From NCBI GenBank assembly GCA_016278515.1, contig JADQBR010000015.1, positions 1 through 64,000 of the forward strand: 64,000 bases of DNA. Reading direction: 5' to 3'. Shown here piece after piece: positions 24,797 through 33,240 of the stretch. The position numbers and the translations under genes are program-made. Position 1 is the first letter of the stretch; every line of letters begins with the position of its first letter. The stretch comes from Bacillota bacterium (GTDB taxonomy: Bacteria; Bacillota; JADQBR01). Under the pieces are notes generated by a model, which saw nothing but the letters and a program-made list of their open reading frames with translations, made no database searches and had not been told where the DNA came from.

Positions 24797-26152
24797 ATGA
24801 AGAACATTTTATTATTTACACTTGGCATTACTGGCTTGCTCTATCAATTCTATGCATTTCCCGGTGCACAATACCTACTGCCGACATTGGCACTATTAAC
24901 TATAGTATGGTTTTTACCCAATCTTAGCAAGATTCCCCGTATTTCAAGCATTGTTATGTTAGTAGCAGGTAACCTTATTTTTTTTATAGAAGACGGTCTA
25001 TCTTATAGTAATTGGAGCTACGGATTTCTGAAATCCATGCCTATTGTAGCCTTATTTCTATTTGTGCCCCTGTTACAAATCCCTATTGAATTGGGAGGGT
25101 ATACAAAATATACGGAACGGTTTGCCCGTACAAAACTATCAAGCCCAGGCAGGTTCTACTGGGTTACTGCCGGGATTTTCTTTCTGCTAGCGCCGGTACT
25201 TAATCTTTCTGTCTACAGAATATATTACGATATTATGAAAACGGTTCCTCTCAGCAAAAAAACAATCACTCTCAGCATGCAGCGCAGTTTTACCTCCGTT
25301 GCCACCTGGGCGCCATACTTTGTTGGCGTGGGCTTAATCGCATCTTATGTGCCGTTTAAAATATTAAATTTCTTAACAGCAGCTATCTTTATTGCATTTA
25401 TACAGTTATTAGTCTGTTACTTACTTTACCTCTGGGATGTCCGTTCAGAGAAATTTGTCATACCAGCTGATTTTGCCAATAATAAGGATAAAGAGGCCAC
25501 AAAGAAAATGATCGGTTTGAGCTTATGGATGCTCCTTCTTTTGGTAACTATCATTCCATTAGAAATTTTGCTTGGCAAAAAGATGATTGTGGTAGTAGCT
25601 ATAGCTGCCATTTTCCAATCCTTTTTTTGGTCTTTATTTTTAGGTAAAGCGAAGCAGTTTATGATGGAATTAAAACCTTACTTTCAACAACGAGGCGCTC
25701 GGGTTATTAATGAGACGGTCTTTTTTCTCTCTGCCGGATTTTTTGCGGAAATATTAAATCGTTCTTTTGTAGGAACTTGGATTGCTAACCACATTGTTTA
25801 CCTTACCCAGACCTCATCCCTCTTTTTTACAATTTTACTAATTATGATGGTAATCCCTCTGCTGGCAGCAGCGGGCATTCACCATATGATTCCAATCATT
25901 GCAATTGCTTCAACTATTCCGGCAGAGGCATTAGGCATGCCGGTTACACTTTACGGACTTATGTTTACCATCACTTGGGGGACGTCGGCACTGATTTCCC
26001 CTTTTAGTCCAATGAATGCTTCAGTAGCCAATACGGTAGACCTTGACCAATTTAAAGTAGGCCCCATCTGGAATGCGAAGGCTGTATTAATCCTAATCGT
26101 TGTTATGAGTATCGTATTATATGGCCTCACATGGCTCCCGTTACCTTTATAG
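24797..26152 (+). CDS. Polytopic membrane transporter, ion-transporter-like
   Basis: A 451-residue, very hydrophobic protein with about eleven to twelve membrane helices. The repeat-like placement of polar helix breaks, with GIHHMIPIIAIAS and TWGTSALISPFSPMNASVAN in the second half, resembles the ion transporter superfamily (ArsB, NhaD, DASS, gluconate types). The substrate cannot be inferred; neighbours give no metabolic hint. The ATG at 24797 follows a GAGGCG ribosome site and a good promoter. Confidence 0.7.
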   Translation: MKNILLFTLGITGLLYQFYAFPGAQYLLPTLALLTIVWFLPNLSKIPRISSIVMLVAGNLIFFIEDGLSYSNWSYGFLKSMPIVALFLFVPLLQIPIELGGYTKYTERFARTKLSSPGRFYWVTAGIFFLLAPVLNLSVYRIYYDIMKTVPLSKKTITLSMQRSFTSVATWAPYFVGVGLIASYVPFKILNFLTAAIFIAFIQLLVCYLLYLWDVRSEKFVIPADFANNKDKEATKKMIGLSLWMLLLLVTIIPLEILLGKKMIVVVAIAAIFQSFFWSLFLGKAKQFMMELKPYFQQRGARVINETVFFLSAGFFAEILNRSFVGTWIANHIVYLTQTSSLFFTILLIMMVIPLLAAAGIHHMIPIIAIASTIPAEALGMPVTLYGLMFTITWGTSALISPFSPMNASVANTVDLDQFKVGPIWNAKAVLILIVVMSIVLYGLTWLPLPL

Positions 26153-26225
26153 AAGAAATAATCCCCGTCGCATCGCAATGGGGATCAATCACTATTTGAC
26201 AAAAATATGGATACGAACTTAATTA

Positions 26226-26927
26226 CTATTGTTCTTTCTTATCCCAACCATCATCACCTCTGATTACTTCTTTTGGAGCATCTTCGTCATCTAGCCCATA
26301 TTTGTCTTCATATAGAACCCCGTCTGCGCCTTTAAAATAGGCAATTCCTTCCACCTGTTCAACTTCTCCGATTACCTCATTCTCATCCGCTCCACCATAA
26401 TAGGAACCAGCCCCGCTATGCTCGGTATGCTCGCTATACTGCATTGCATCCTGCCAAGTATCTTCGCCATCATACCCTAAAGAATCATCATACGTTCTGC
26501 CGGGATAACTTCCATATGGCATTGACACGACTTGCTCTTCAATTGGTCTTTCCTCAGGATTACCATGCCCTTCAGCTTTCTCCTTACAATTTATGCACAT
26601 ATCAGTCTCAGGCTCAGCGTCCAAACGCTCCTTGGGAATTGATTGATGGCATTCTACGCATTCTCCGTAAGTTCCGTCTTTTATTCTAACAAGGGCTTCA
26701 TCTATTTTGGATAACCAAATATTAGCCGTATCCCGTAACGCAAAGTCTTTGCTTCGTTCAAAGGTTTCTGACCCGATATCTGCTGGGTGATTATCATAAG
26801 TAGATAACTCACTAATGGAATCCTTAAATGAATTGAACAACCCTCCTTCATTAATATCTCTAATTTCCTCTTGCGCAACTTTTCTTTTTTTAAGCAATTC
26901 TTGTTTATATTGGTTAAAATTAAGCAC
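26226..26927 (-). CDS. yteA: YteA-type DksA/TraR zinc-finger protein
   Basis: A 233-residue protein with an N-terminal coiled-coil segment containing DNHPADIGSETFERSKD, then a DksA/TraR C4 zinc finger (GECVECHQSIPKERLDAEP, MCINCKE) and a C-terminal acidic extension with YGLDDEDAPKEV, all as in Bacillus YteA. Members are expressed in stationary phase or sporulation, and DksA relatives act at RNA polymerase. It starts at GTG 26927, ten bases after AGGAGG. The middle is rich in Gly, Tyr and acidic residues and is poorly conserved. Confidence 0.88.
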   Translation of the reverse strand: MLNFNQYKQELLKKRKVAQEEIRDINEGGLFNSFKDSISELSTYDNHPADIGSETFERSKDFALRDTANIWLSKIDEALVRIKDGTYGECVECHQSIPKERLDAEPETDMCINCKEKAEGHGNPEERPIEEQVVSMPYGSYPGRTYDDSLGYDGEDTWQDAMQYSEHTEHSGAGSYYGGADENEVIGEVEQVEGIAYFKGADGVLYEDKYGLDDEDAPKEVIRGDDGWDKKEQ

Positions 26928-27104
26928 AAAAAATCATCCTCCTAATAGAAAACTCCATTCTTTTGTTAGCTTTCCACATCAAACAACTGATACGCCAGGA
27001 AATCCATGCCAAACCACTGACATTTTTTAACCCTAATTAAATACTTCTAGTTGGGAAAATTATTAATGTGGTGAAGAAAATCCTATTCATTGGAGGTGCG
27101 GAAA

Positions 27105-27278
27105 ATGGCTAAAAAGAAAGCTAAAGTATCCAAAGCGCTGCAGCAAAACCAAAAATATAAGCAGGAAACAGGACAAATGAACCAAGCAACCAGCCAACAA
27201 ACAAAAACGGTTCAAAAAGCGCAGCAAAACATCGAAAAAAGAGAACAGCAGCAAACGCCAAAAGAGTACAATAAATAA
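27105..27278 (+). CDS. Small Gln/Lys-rich protein, possibly spore-related
   Basis: A 57-residue, highly charged peptide beginning MAKKKAKVSKALQQ and rich in Gln, Lys and Thr, with no hydrophobic core. GGAGG lies 8 bases before the ATG at 27105. Its composition recalls small acid-soluble or gamma-type spore proteins, but the FASETN signature is missing. Function unknown. Confidence 0.6.
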   Translation: MAKKKAKVSKALQQNQKYKQETGQMNQATSQQTKTVQKAQQNIEKREQQQTPKEYNK

Positions 27279-27336
27279 TCTATTAAGAAATTTTTATAGA
27301 AAATTCTTTGGCCCGAACATGCTTACTTCTTCTATA

Positions 27337-27750
27337 TTACTCCAGCGGCACCCCTTTGACTACTGTTCTGTCTGTGCTTATATGAGAATAAGGACAGACA
27401 AAGACAATTATTAATTGGTTGCCGCTCGAGTTAATTAACTGGTGAACTTCACCCGCAGTCACAGTAAAGCAATCACCGGCCACAACTTTTACTGGTTCTT
27501 TCCAATCTACTTCCCCATCACTCCTAGGTGAGCCTATAAAAATGTTTCCGGTGCCCTCTATAATTTGATACAGTTCAATTCCTTCATTGTGATAGTGAGC
27601 CCCCACCCTCTTATATCCGTCAATTCCAGCGGCATAAAAGGCTACGATATCATTACCGGTTAATTTGGATATTCTTATCCCCACTGCTCCATCCGGCTTA
27701 GCCTCTTTTAGTGCTTCTTTTATGTTACTTAAATCAAGTGTACTATTCAT
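27337..27750 (-). CDS. Cupin-domain protein
   Basis: A 137-residue single-domain cupin. The metal-binding motif is seen as GAHYHNEGIELYQIIEG and the second motif as GDCFTVTAGEVHQLIN, giving the two His, Glu and third His set. Small cupins of this type bind Mn, Fe or Zn and have varied enzyme or ligand-binding roles. Monocistronic. Confidence 0.82.
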   Translation of the reverse strand: MNSTLDLSNIKEALKEAKPDGAVGIRISKLTGNDIVAFYAAGIDGYKRVGAHYHNEGIELYQIIEGTGNIFIGSPRSDGEVDWKEPVKVVAGDCFTVTAGEVHQLINSSGNQLIIVFVCPYSHISTDRTVVKGVPLE

Positions 27751-27842
27751 GTTATCCTACTCCTATCCTGTGAACTAAGGAGGTACCCTCCTTTTATCTA
27801 TTCTGATAATATTTATAACTTTTCCGCAAAATAAATTAAGGC

Positions 27843-28031
27843 TTGCTCTATATGGTTTTATCGTCTGTTTCCTTTATATCTGCGGCTGCAAAATCCCTAC
27901 ATATAACTGAACTGGAAAATGTGACTGCAGGCACAGCCATCTCCCATCGTATGGGTGGCGTACTTTGGGGATTAGTACTAACCCTAATCCTCTATTGGCT
28001 AGACAATAAATTTAGGGAAAAAGGTGTATAA
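27843..28031 (+). pseudogene. Membrane peptide or transporter C-terminal fragment
   Basis: A 62-codon frame with one or two hydrophobic segments (GGVLWGLVLTLILYWL) ending 0-20 bases before a strong terminator. It has no clear ribosome site and looks like the last helix of a larger transporter, but could be a small membrane protein. Its ending at a terminator suggests that it is the true 3' end of a gene. Confidence 0.35.
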
Positions 28032-28056
28032 GGGAAGTTTCCTCATACACCTTTTT
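28018..28056. terminator. Bidirectional terminator
   Basis: A perfect 12-bp stem (28018-28029 with 28045-28056) with runs of A and T at the two bases of the stem. It lies between converging genes. Confidence 0.8.
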
Positions 28057-28064
28057 CCGTTATA

Positions 28065-28625
28065 TTAGGGCGATTTAAAAAGAATGAGTCCTACATATGA
28101 GACAGTATTCGCTCCATGATGGTACGGCATATTACAATGTTTTGTTAGGGATACGACATCAATACCGTAAGCTTCAAGAGAGGCCAATGCCTTGTCCGGA
28201 TATCTACATGGTTGGTTTTCTTCGTACGAACAACTAGCGCATATCTCGCAAGAACCTGCCCCCAATAACAATGTTTCTGTTATCTCGTATCTTTCTTTAA
28301 CCAATCCTAACGCTAAACGTAATACCTTCTCATGCGCTTCTTTTGCTGCCATCATTCCTTTCCAATCGAAAGAACTGGAAATAATATGAAGGGTCTGTAA
28401 TACAAGGCCTTGTTGATATTCTAAGGCTTCTTCCTTTAAGGTTGACAACGGCCCGACACCAGGCGGACAAGCCCAGTTGACGCCGTACTTTCCACATTGA
28501 TTCATTTCACAATACTTACGTACTTGGCTGGAAAAGAGAATATCATTTGTATCTACTATGGCAGCATTTTTTATGTTCAATTCCATTATGTCTTCTAATA
28601 ATTGTTGCTTATTTAGGGATTTCAT
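28065..28625 (-). CDS. DUF2284 metal-binding protein
   Basis: A 186-residue protein with the DUF2284 cysteine pattern: CGKYGVNWACPPGVGP, then CEICASCSYEENQPCRYP, and a further Cys near the C-terminus (KHCNMPYHH). DUF2284 proteins are predicted iron-sulfur or metal binders and occur mainly in anaerobes. The ATG at 28625 with GGAGC 8 bases upstream is preferred to an earlier start without a site. Role unknown. Confidence 0.85.
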   Translation of the reverse strand: MKSLNKQQLLEDIMELNIKNAAIVDTNDILFSSQVRKYCEMNQCGKYGVNWACPPGVGPLSTLKEEALEYQQGLVLQTLHIISSSFDWKGMMAAKEAHEKVLRLALGLVKERYEITETLLLGAGSCEICASCSYEENQPCRYPDKALASLEAYGIDVVSLTKHCNMPYHHGANTVSYVGLILFKSP

Positions 28626-28849
28626 ACTCTCGCTCCTTCTTAGGCAGACCAAACGGCACTAACCGAATATATGACACCATTAACTATATAATCAGTAATT
28701 ATCTCTGTCAACGTTTGACGTTGGTTAGTTGGCATATAAAAGTTTCCTTCAGTTATCAGTATTTACTATTTCACTGTTAAAGGATTTTACGCTTCCCTAA
28801 AGAATCTAGATACCATAGGGAAATTTAAATCACACTTTGGAGGCAAAAG

Positions 28850-29605
28850 ATGAAACTAGTATCTTGGAATGTTAATGGTATTAGAGCTTGTGTTAAGAAA
28901 GGATTTTTGGACTATTTCAACGAGGTAGATGCGGATATTTTCTGCATCCAGGAAACGAAATTACAGGAAGGACAAATTGACCTGGATTTAAAAGGGCACC
29001 AACAATACTGGCATTACGCTGAAAAAAAAGGTTATTCAGGCACTGCCGTATTTTCCAAACAAAAACCTCTCTCTGTCAGCTATGGTTTAGAACACGAGGG
29101 CCTTGCAAAAGAAGGTAGAGTAATTACCTTGGAATTTGAAGAATTCTATTTAATCAACGTCTACACGCCAAATTCTCAAAGAGAACTGTTACGACTGGAT
29201 TACAGAATGTTGTGGGAAGATAAATTTCGAAATTATGCGATGGAACTAGATAATGTAAAGCCGGTGATTATATGCGGAGATCTTAATGTTGCCCACCAAG
29301 AAATTGATTTAAAAAATCCGAAATCCAATAAAAAAAGCGCTGGTTTTTCGGACCAAGAACGAGGAAAAATGACCGAATTGTTAGGAACCGGTTTTTTAGA
29401 TACGTTCAGATATTTTTACCCCGAGAAAACAGCAGCATATACCTGGTGGTCTTATATCAGAAACGCCAGAGAAAGAAATGCTGGTTGGCGTATTGATTAT
29501 TTCATCGCTTCGGATAGACTAAAGGGTAAGTTGCTAGATTCACAGATACACCATAGTATTTTAGGTAGTGATCATTGTCCAGTAGTTTTAGAGACTACTC
29601 ATTGA
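28850..29605 (+). CDS. xth: Exodeoxyribonuclease III
   Basis: A 251-residue ExoIII-family AP endonuclease and 3'-5' exonuclease for base-excision repair. Motifs in order: LVSWNVNGIRAC, IFCIQETKLQ (metal-binding Glu), LINVYTPNSQ, CGDLNVAHQEIDL (catalytic Asp and Asn), TYTWW-like TAAYTWWSY, WRIDYF and the C-terminal SDHCPV with catalytic His. Length is normal. A GGAGG site precedes the ATG at 28850, and a terminator follows. Confidence 0.93.
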   Translation: MKLVSWNVNGIRACVKKGFLDYFNEVDADIFCIQETKLQEGQIDLDLKGHQQYWHYAEKKGYSGTAVFSKQKPLSVSYGLEHEGLAKEGRVITLEFEEFYLINVYTPNSQRELLRLDYRMLWEDKFRNYAMELDNVKPVIICGDLNVAHQEIDLKNPKSNKKSAGFSDQERGKMTELLGTGFLDTFRYFYPEKTAAYTWWSYIRNARERNAGWRIDYFIASDRLKGKLLDSQIHHSILGSDHCPVVLETTH

Positions 29606-29624
29606 TAGTTGACAAAATAACGTG

Positions 29625-29672
29625 AAAAGCCTGGATTTCAGCAGCACATGGTCTGAGGAAATTCAGGCTTTT
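29625..29672. terminator. Terminator of xth
   Basis: A 14-bp stem with one G-T pair (29625-29638 with 29659-29672), rich in A at the left base and T at the right. Confidence 0.75.
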
Positions 29673-29706
29673 ACTTAAAGCTCACTTTTAGAAGTATCGA
29701 AAAATT

Positions 29707-29811
29707 TTATGAGGTCTTTTTACGAAAGTAACCACCTAACAAAATTATATGTGCCGCAGCCCCACCGCCTAATATTGGTATAAGCTTACCAAATGACTCT
29801 GGCGCTACCAT
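29707..29811 (-). CDS. 34-residue membrane peptide overlapping the DsrE-like gene
   Basis: A short frame starting at ATG 29811, which overlaps the stop of the upstream DsrE-like gene by 7 bases. It encodes MVAPESFGKLIPILGGGAAA followed by a hydrophobic stretch and the basic end FRKKTS, which looks like a single membrane helix with the positive-inside end at the C-terminus. The overlap suggests translational coupling. No family is recognised; its reality rests on the overlap and composition. Confidence 0.45.
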   Translation of the reverse strand: MVAPESFGKLIPILGGGAAAHIILLGGYFRKKTS

Positions 29812-30167
29812 AGCGGAACCAACGTAACAGTCGTCCAGTCTTTATCTTTTAAATAATTCGTAAAGTCTTCCCCAACGTACTTTACTTCAATACCCATTCT
29901 CTCTAAATCCTCGGTGACACCATAACTGTCGCTGCAGGCTTTACAAGCTAACAGCTTTATTCCGGCATCTTTCATCTTTTCTATGTTTTTTTGCAGTTCA
30001 ATATCTTCGCTAAGTAACTTTGCAGATGCTCCCCATACCAGCAAACAGACATTATCCCACCAGCTTTTAATCTTTGAATTATAGGTATACATAAATACCA
30101 TCTTCAAGGCTACTTCTTTATCGCCACTTGTCCAAACTACTAATAACTTATTGCTGTCCCCAGAAAT
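29805..30167 (-). CDS. DsrE-family protein with apparent ATT start
   Basis: A DsrE/DsrF-like small protein of about 120 residues with a conserved N-terminal strand LLVVWTSGDKEVALKMVFMY, a helix, VCLLVWGASAKLL, and a lone Cys pair region CKACSDSYG before the final strand. The conserved N-terminus continues upstream of any ATG, GTG or TTG in frame, back to a stop at 30195. The best start is ATT at 30167, 7 bases after AAGGGGGT. A shorter start at TTG 30107 would cut away the first conserved strand. DsrE-like proteins handle sulfur or act in redox sensing; this one's role is unknown. Confidence 0.75.
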   Translation of the reverse strand: MSGDSNKLLVVWTSGDKEVALKMVFMYTYNSKIKSWWDNVCLLVWGASAKLLSEDIELQKNIEKMKDAGIKLLACKACSDSYGVTEDLERMGIEVKYVGEDFTNYLKDKDWTTVTLVPLW

Positions 30168-30272
30168 TTTAATTACCCCCTTATTATCTTCTAACTAATA
30201 ATATTCTTCTTTTTACCAATTTATCCTTCGTTCTAGATAATCCTCTTAATAAAATAGGGGACGTTTCAAAAA

Positions 30273-30506
30273 TTATATACTAAAAAGTCCAGCGTTAGCC
30301 AATATAGCTGCAATTAATCCAAATACACCCAGATAACCTAAATACTTTAGCTCTTTCTTCAGGTATTTAAAATAAGAAAAACATGCAAAAGCAGTAAAAT
30401 AATATAGCTGCAAAGGGTTATGGGTTTCGAAGGCCTCAAAACCCATAAACCCCGCAAAACCTAGAAAACCGTAAAGCCACATTCTTTTCTTGATATTTTC
30501 TGCCAC
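30273..30506 (-). CDS. Small three-helix membrane protein, DUF3796-like
   Basis: A 77-residue protein with aromatic-rich hydrophobic stretches (YGFLGFAGFMGFEAF, YFTAFACFSYF, GVFGLIAAILANAG). The repeated 'GFLGFxGFMG' look matches DUF3796-type small membrane proteins. The start is the GTG at 30506, 8 bases after GGAAGGG; the GTG at 30515 overlaps the site. Function unknown. Confidence 0.7.
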   Translation of the reverse strand: MAENIKKRMWLYGFLGFAGFMGFEAFETHNPLQLYYFTAFACFSYFKYLKKELKYLGYLGVFGLIAAILANAGLFSI

Positions 30507-30522
30507 ATTAGACACCCTTCCT

Positions 30523-30873
30523 TTAATCTTGACCCCAGTTCGGAATTTCTCCTGTTCTACGTGGGATCAAATGAATATGACAATGAAGAATAGCTTGCCC
30601 AGCAACTTTTCCTATATTGACACCAACATTAAAACCCTTTATTTTATCGTCTAATTCGAGTAGCTGCTGCTTCCTTTGTTTAAGAAGACCCAATATTGCT
30701 GCATATTCTTGCTCGTTTGCTTCAAAAAAATCAGAAAAATGCCTCCGGGGTATGATTAACGAGTGCCTTTTAGTAATAGGGTATTTATCTTCGATAACGA
30801 AGGCTTCATTATTTCCGAGTATTTGCAGGTTGTCAGGCACTTCACAAAATAAGCAACTAGTCAGAGTTTTCAC
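30523..30873 (-). CDS. HIT-family nucleotide-binding protein
   Basis: A histidine-triad protein of about 115 residues. The N-terminus has the Zn-type CLFCEV, followed by KYPITKRHSLIIPRRH; the signature HxHxHxx is QAILHCHIHLIPRR. HIT proteins are nucleoside phosphoramidases or dinucleotide hydrolases. The GTG at 30873 lies inside the GGAGG site; an in-frame CTG at 30864 has ideal spacing (8 bases) and may be the true start. Confidence 0.85.
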   Translation of the reverse strand: MKTLTSCLFCEVPDNLQILGNNEAFVIEDKYPITKRHSLIIPRRHFSDFFEANEQEYAAILGLLKQRKQQLLELDDKIKGFNVGVNIGKVAGQAILHCHIHLIPRRTGEIPNWGQD

Positions 30874-30884
30874 CTCCGTTATTT

Positions 30885-31097
30885 TTAATCATCTAATAAA
30901 GCCTTTTTTAAGGCCTTCAATCCAGGCGTCATCATCTTTTCCTGGGATAAAACAATTTCTAACAGATCTACCGTTGTTTTTGTGCCATCTTGAAATTCAA
31001 TTAAATAAGTTAACCCCCCAGCTCTTTTGTAACTTTTTATACCCTCTGCACTTTCTAATTTTTCTTCGAACTTTTCCCTTGCTCTTTTATCTCTAAT
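30885..31097 (-). CDS. Small conserved-looking protein with apparent ATT start
   Basis: A 70-codon frame with good composition (RDKRAREKFEEKLESAEG, LTYLIEFQDGTKTTVDLLEI, GLKALKKALLDD) and no ATG, GTG or TTG near its beginning. A strong GGAGGG lies 7 bases before ATT at 31097, with a stop four codons further up, so initiation at ATT is the simplest reading. It ends 12 bases before the HIT gene start, in an apparent operon. Family not recognised. Confidence 0.55.
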   Translation of the reverse strand: MRDKRAREKFEEKLESAEGIKSYKRAGGLTYLIEFQDGTKTTVDLLEIVLSQEKMMTPGLKALKKALLDD

Positions 31098-31110
31098 AAT
31101 CTTTCCCTCC

Positions 31111-31442
31111 TAAGCATACAAACCTTTTGTTTTACCTGCAACATAGTTAGTTTAGCCATTTAGGTTTATTGAAAACCGAATTAGCTTGAAAAACTGACAT
31201 CTTCACCTCTTTAGATCAAGGTTTAGGCAATAATGATCGTTTTTACAACTATAGACTTTAATTAAATACATTCTCTGCCTACAGTAAGAATACTTGCCGA
31301 AGTCCTGGAATCCCTCTTTATTTTCTAACTAAGACAAAGTAATAATAAGCAGGTTAATTAACTTTGCTATAAGAATATAGTGCATTATAAGATGAGTGTA
31401 ATTAGGGAACAATTAACTATAGAAACATAATAATAATTTTGA
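31111..31442. other. Intergenic stretch
   Basis: About 330 AT-rich bases between divergent genes. It must hold promoters for both, but no clear consensus box, hairpin or reading frame stands out. Confidence 0.5.
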
Positions 31443-31457
31443 TTGGTGGGGATTAAA

Positions 31458-32111
31458 TTGAAATGGTCATATAAGACTTTAATTTTAACTCTTATTTTAG
31501 TTACTTTATATCCCTTGGGATGCTTTAAATCAGGCACACCTACTCCCGAACCGAATGATAATCAGGAAAAGCTCCAGGACAATAAACAGCCCTCTCCGAC
31601 CGCAAACCTGTCAGAATACTTCCCTTTAACTAAAGGAAGTACATGGAAGTATCAGGGCGAGGGTAATGAATATGCATCATTTGACCGTGAAGTTCTATTT
31701 ATCCAAGAAAACAAGGGACAGATAAGGGAAAATAATGGCGGTACTGTCAGCGCTGCAGTTTTTCAAGTGACGGATAATAAGATAACTCGCATCTTTTTTC
31801 AGGGCGAGGCCTATGGTGAGACAAATTTTCTAGATGAAGAATCTAATGAAAATGTTGTTGTTTTACAAAAGCCGCTTGAAGTAGGTACCAGTTGGGAGGA
31901 GTCAAACGGCACAAGAGAAATTGTTAGTATAGATGCTACCGTAGATACACCTGCAGGAGAATTTAATAACTGTATAAAAATCCAAATCTCTGCAAAGGAT
32001 TCTACTTTATTTGAATACTATAAAAACGGGGTTGGAATGGTTAAACGAGAATTCATATCGGGGGAAACTCGAGTTACTTCAGCCTTAGAAGAATTTGAGA
32101 TAAAACCGTAA
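31458..32111 (+). CDS. Lipoprotein of unknown function
   Basis: A 217-residue exported lipoprotein: signal peptide ending YPLGC, a Pro/Gln/Asn spacer, then a beta-rich domain starting YFPLTKGSTWKYQGEGNEYA and containing VGTSWEES and DTPAGEFNNCIKI. This resembles secreted proteins found in Clostridia and Bacteroidetes that begin 'yfPL..G..W.Y'. The TTG at 31458 is the start, 6 bases after GGTGGGG. Confidence 0.75.
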   Translation: MKWSYKTLILTLILVTLYPLGCFKSGTPTPEPNDNQEKLQDNKQPSPTANLSEYFPLTKGSTWKYQGEGNEYASFDREVLFIQENKGQIRENNGGTVSAAVFQVTDNKITRIFFQGEAYGETNFLDEESNENVVVLQKPLEVGTSWEESNGTREIVSIDATVDTPAGEFNNCIKIQISAKDSTLFEYYKNGVGMVKREFISGETRVTSALEEFEIKP

Positions 32112-32229
32112 TGTTGTAACATTCTTGTTAATTGCTAATTTTAAAATATATTTACTCTAGCTTAGGAGTAGAAACATCTTTTTTAATAATACTAACCCCA
32201 ACGTCTAATTTAGAAATTAGGTGGGATTT

Positions 32230-32859
32230 ATGGTACTTAAAGATAAGATTATGGTTGGCGCAATTATCGGGCTGCTTGCTGATGCAGTAAAGCTAATTTT
32301 TAACTACTTGGCTTATCTTCTCGGCTTTACCAACGTAGTATTTTGGCAAATCACGGCGACCCGGTTCCTAGAAAAAGAAGTACTCCACACACCTGCAGCT
32401 TACCTAATTGGAGGAGCAGCCGATGTTACTGTCAGCGCGGGTTTGGGTGTAGCATTTTTTCTATTTGTGCACTATGTTGGGGGCAGAGATTATTTATGGT
32501 TTAAGGGGATCGGATTTGGTATGTTTGTATGGGTAGCACTGTTCAGTACTTTACTTGGTCAATCTGTCCAGGCTAAGTTACCTCAAACTGCTTCGGGCAT
32601 TTTAGTCACCTTAGGCGCACACTTTGTTTTCGGTCTTGGCTTAGCTTTTTTTACATCATTATTATATAATTTTGCTGGTGAAAAAGAACCGGAAAAAAAG
32701 CAACATAATCTTCACCGGTTCATCCCTCTACCTGCAAAAAAGGTTACCGATAATAACGATGTAGAGCACACAGACGAGCCTAATAAACTGATAATGAAGA
32801 AGCCTGTTAAACTTAAACAGCTGAAAAACATAGTTAAGATTAAAAGTAACAAGGATTAG
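32230..32859 (+). CDS. Membrane protein, paralogue of the one at 23126
   Basis: A 209-residue protein with four membrane helices (GAIIGLLADAVKLIFNYL; VTVSAGLGVAFFLFVHYV; GIGFGMFVWVALFSTLLG; FVFGLGLAFFTSLLYNF) and a charged C-terminal tail rich in Lys. Same helix order and spacing as the protein encoded at 23126-23677. The ATG at 32230 follows GGTGGG. Function unknown. Confidence 0.75.
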   Translation: MVLKDKIMVGAIIGLLADAVKLIFNYLAYLLGFTNVVFWQITATRFLEKEVLHTPAAYLIGGAADVTVSAGLGVAFFLFVHYVGGRDYLWFKGIGFGMFVWVALFSTLLGQSVQAKLPQTASGILVTLGAHFVFGLGLAFFTSLLYNFAGEKEPEKKQHNLHRFIPLPAKKVTDNNDVEHTDEPNKLIMKKPVKLKQLKNIVKIKSNKD

Positions 32860-32927
32860 TTACTAGCAACTTACGGCATTTGTACACTTCCCCAAGAATA
32901 TTTTAACATAAATCTATATTTTAACCA

Positions 32928-32956
32928 TTGACATATTTACTGGTCCTTGATATACT
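32928..32956 (+). promoter_or_regulatory. Consensus sigma-A promoter of the trp operon
   Basis: TTGACA (32928-32933), 17 bases, then TATACT (32951-32956). Transcription should begin near 32963, leaving a leader of about 300 bases before trpE. Confidence 0.85.
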
Positions 32957-32970
32957 TACAAAAATTAATT

Positions 32971-33020
32971 TAGCTTAGTTGAGTTGAGATTTGAGCATAG
33001 AGAAGATAAGCACAGCCGAG
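32971..33020 (+). promoter_or_regulatory. TRAP-like (NAG)n binding region in the trp leader
   Basis: Right after the predicted transcription start are ten NAG triplets at 5-base spacing with one 7-base gap: TAG 32971, TAG 32976, GAG 32981, GAG 32986, GAG 32993, TAG 32998, AAG 33003, AAG 33008, CAG 33013 and GAG 33018. Seven are (T/G)AG. TRAP of Bacillus binds 11 (G/U)AG repeats with 2-3-base spacers. The last triplets lie in the 5' arm of the hairpin 33016-33057. The mtrB gene itself is not in this window. Confidence 0.55.
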
Positions 33021-33064
33021 AATGTGGGTAAAGTATGTCCGCCGGGCTTAGTCTCGGTTTTTTT
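33016..33064 (+). terminator. trp leader hairpin with T7 tract
   Basis: CCGAGA (33016-33021) pairs with TCTCGG (33052-33057), followed by seven T. The 30-base loop holds partial further pairing. It looks like the terminator half of an attenuator. A second stem, TTGCACCCA with TGGGTGCAA (33063-33071 and 33085-33093), follows at once. Confidence 0.6.
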
Positions 33065-33193
33065 GCACCCAAAAGGAAATAATCCGTGGGTGCAAGGACT
33101 ATTATTTCGCCTGCAAAAGCCAAAAATTTAGTATTTTCTGGATTTAACCCTATCACAATTGGCTTGTTGTGCTACTTTTTTCAATAATCCACT

Positions 33194-33240
33194 GCTGATA
33201 ACTCTCAATTTAATGAGGGCTATCAGCTTTTATTTTTTTA
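33194..33240 (+). terminator. Terminator just before trpE
   Basis: GCTGATA (33194-33200) pairs with TATCAGC (33221-33227), with an inner CTCA/TGAG stem, followed by TTTTATTTTTTTA. It ends only 23 bases before the trpE start, so transcription must pass it for expression: an attenuator by position. Confidence 0.75.

Noticed and set aside
30241-30270. Second REP element near GGGGACGTTT
   Set aside because: Only one arm is present and there is no palindrome.
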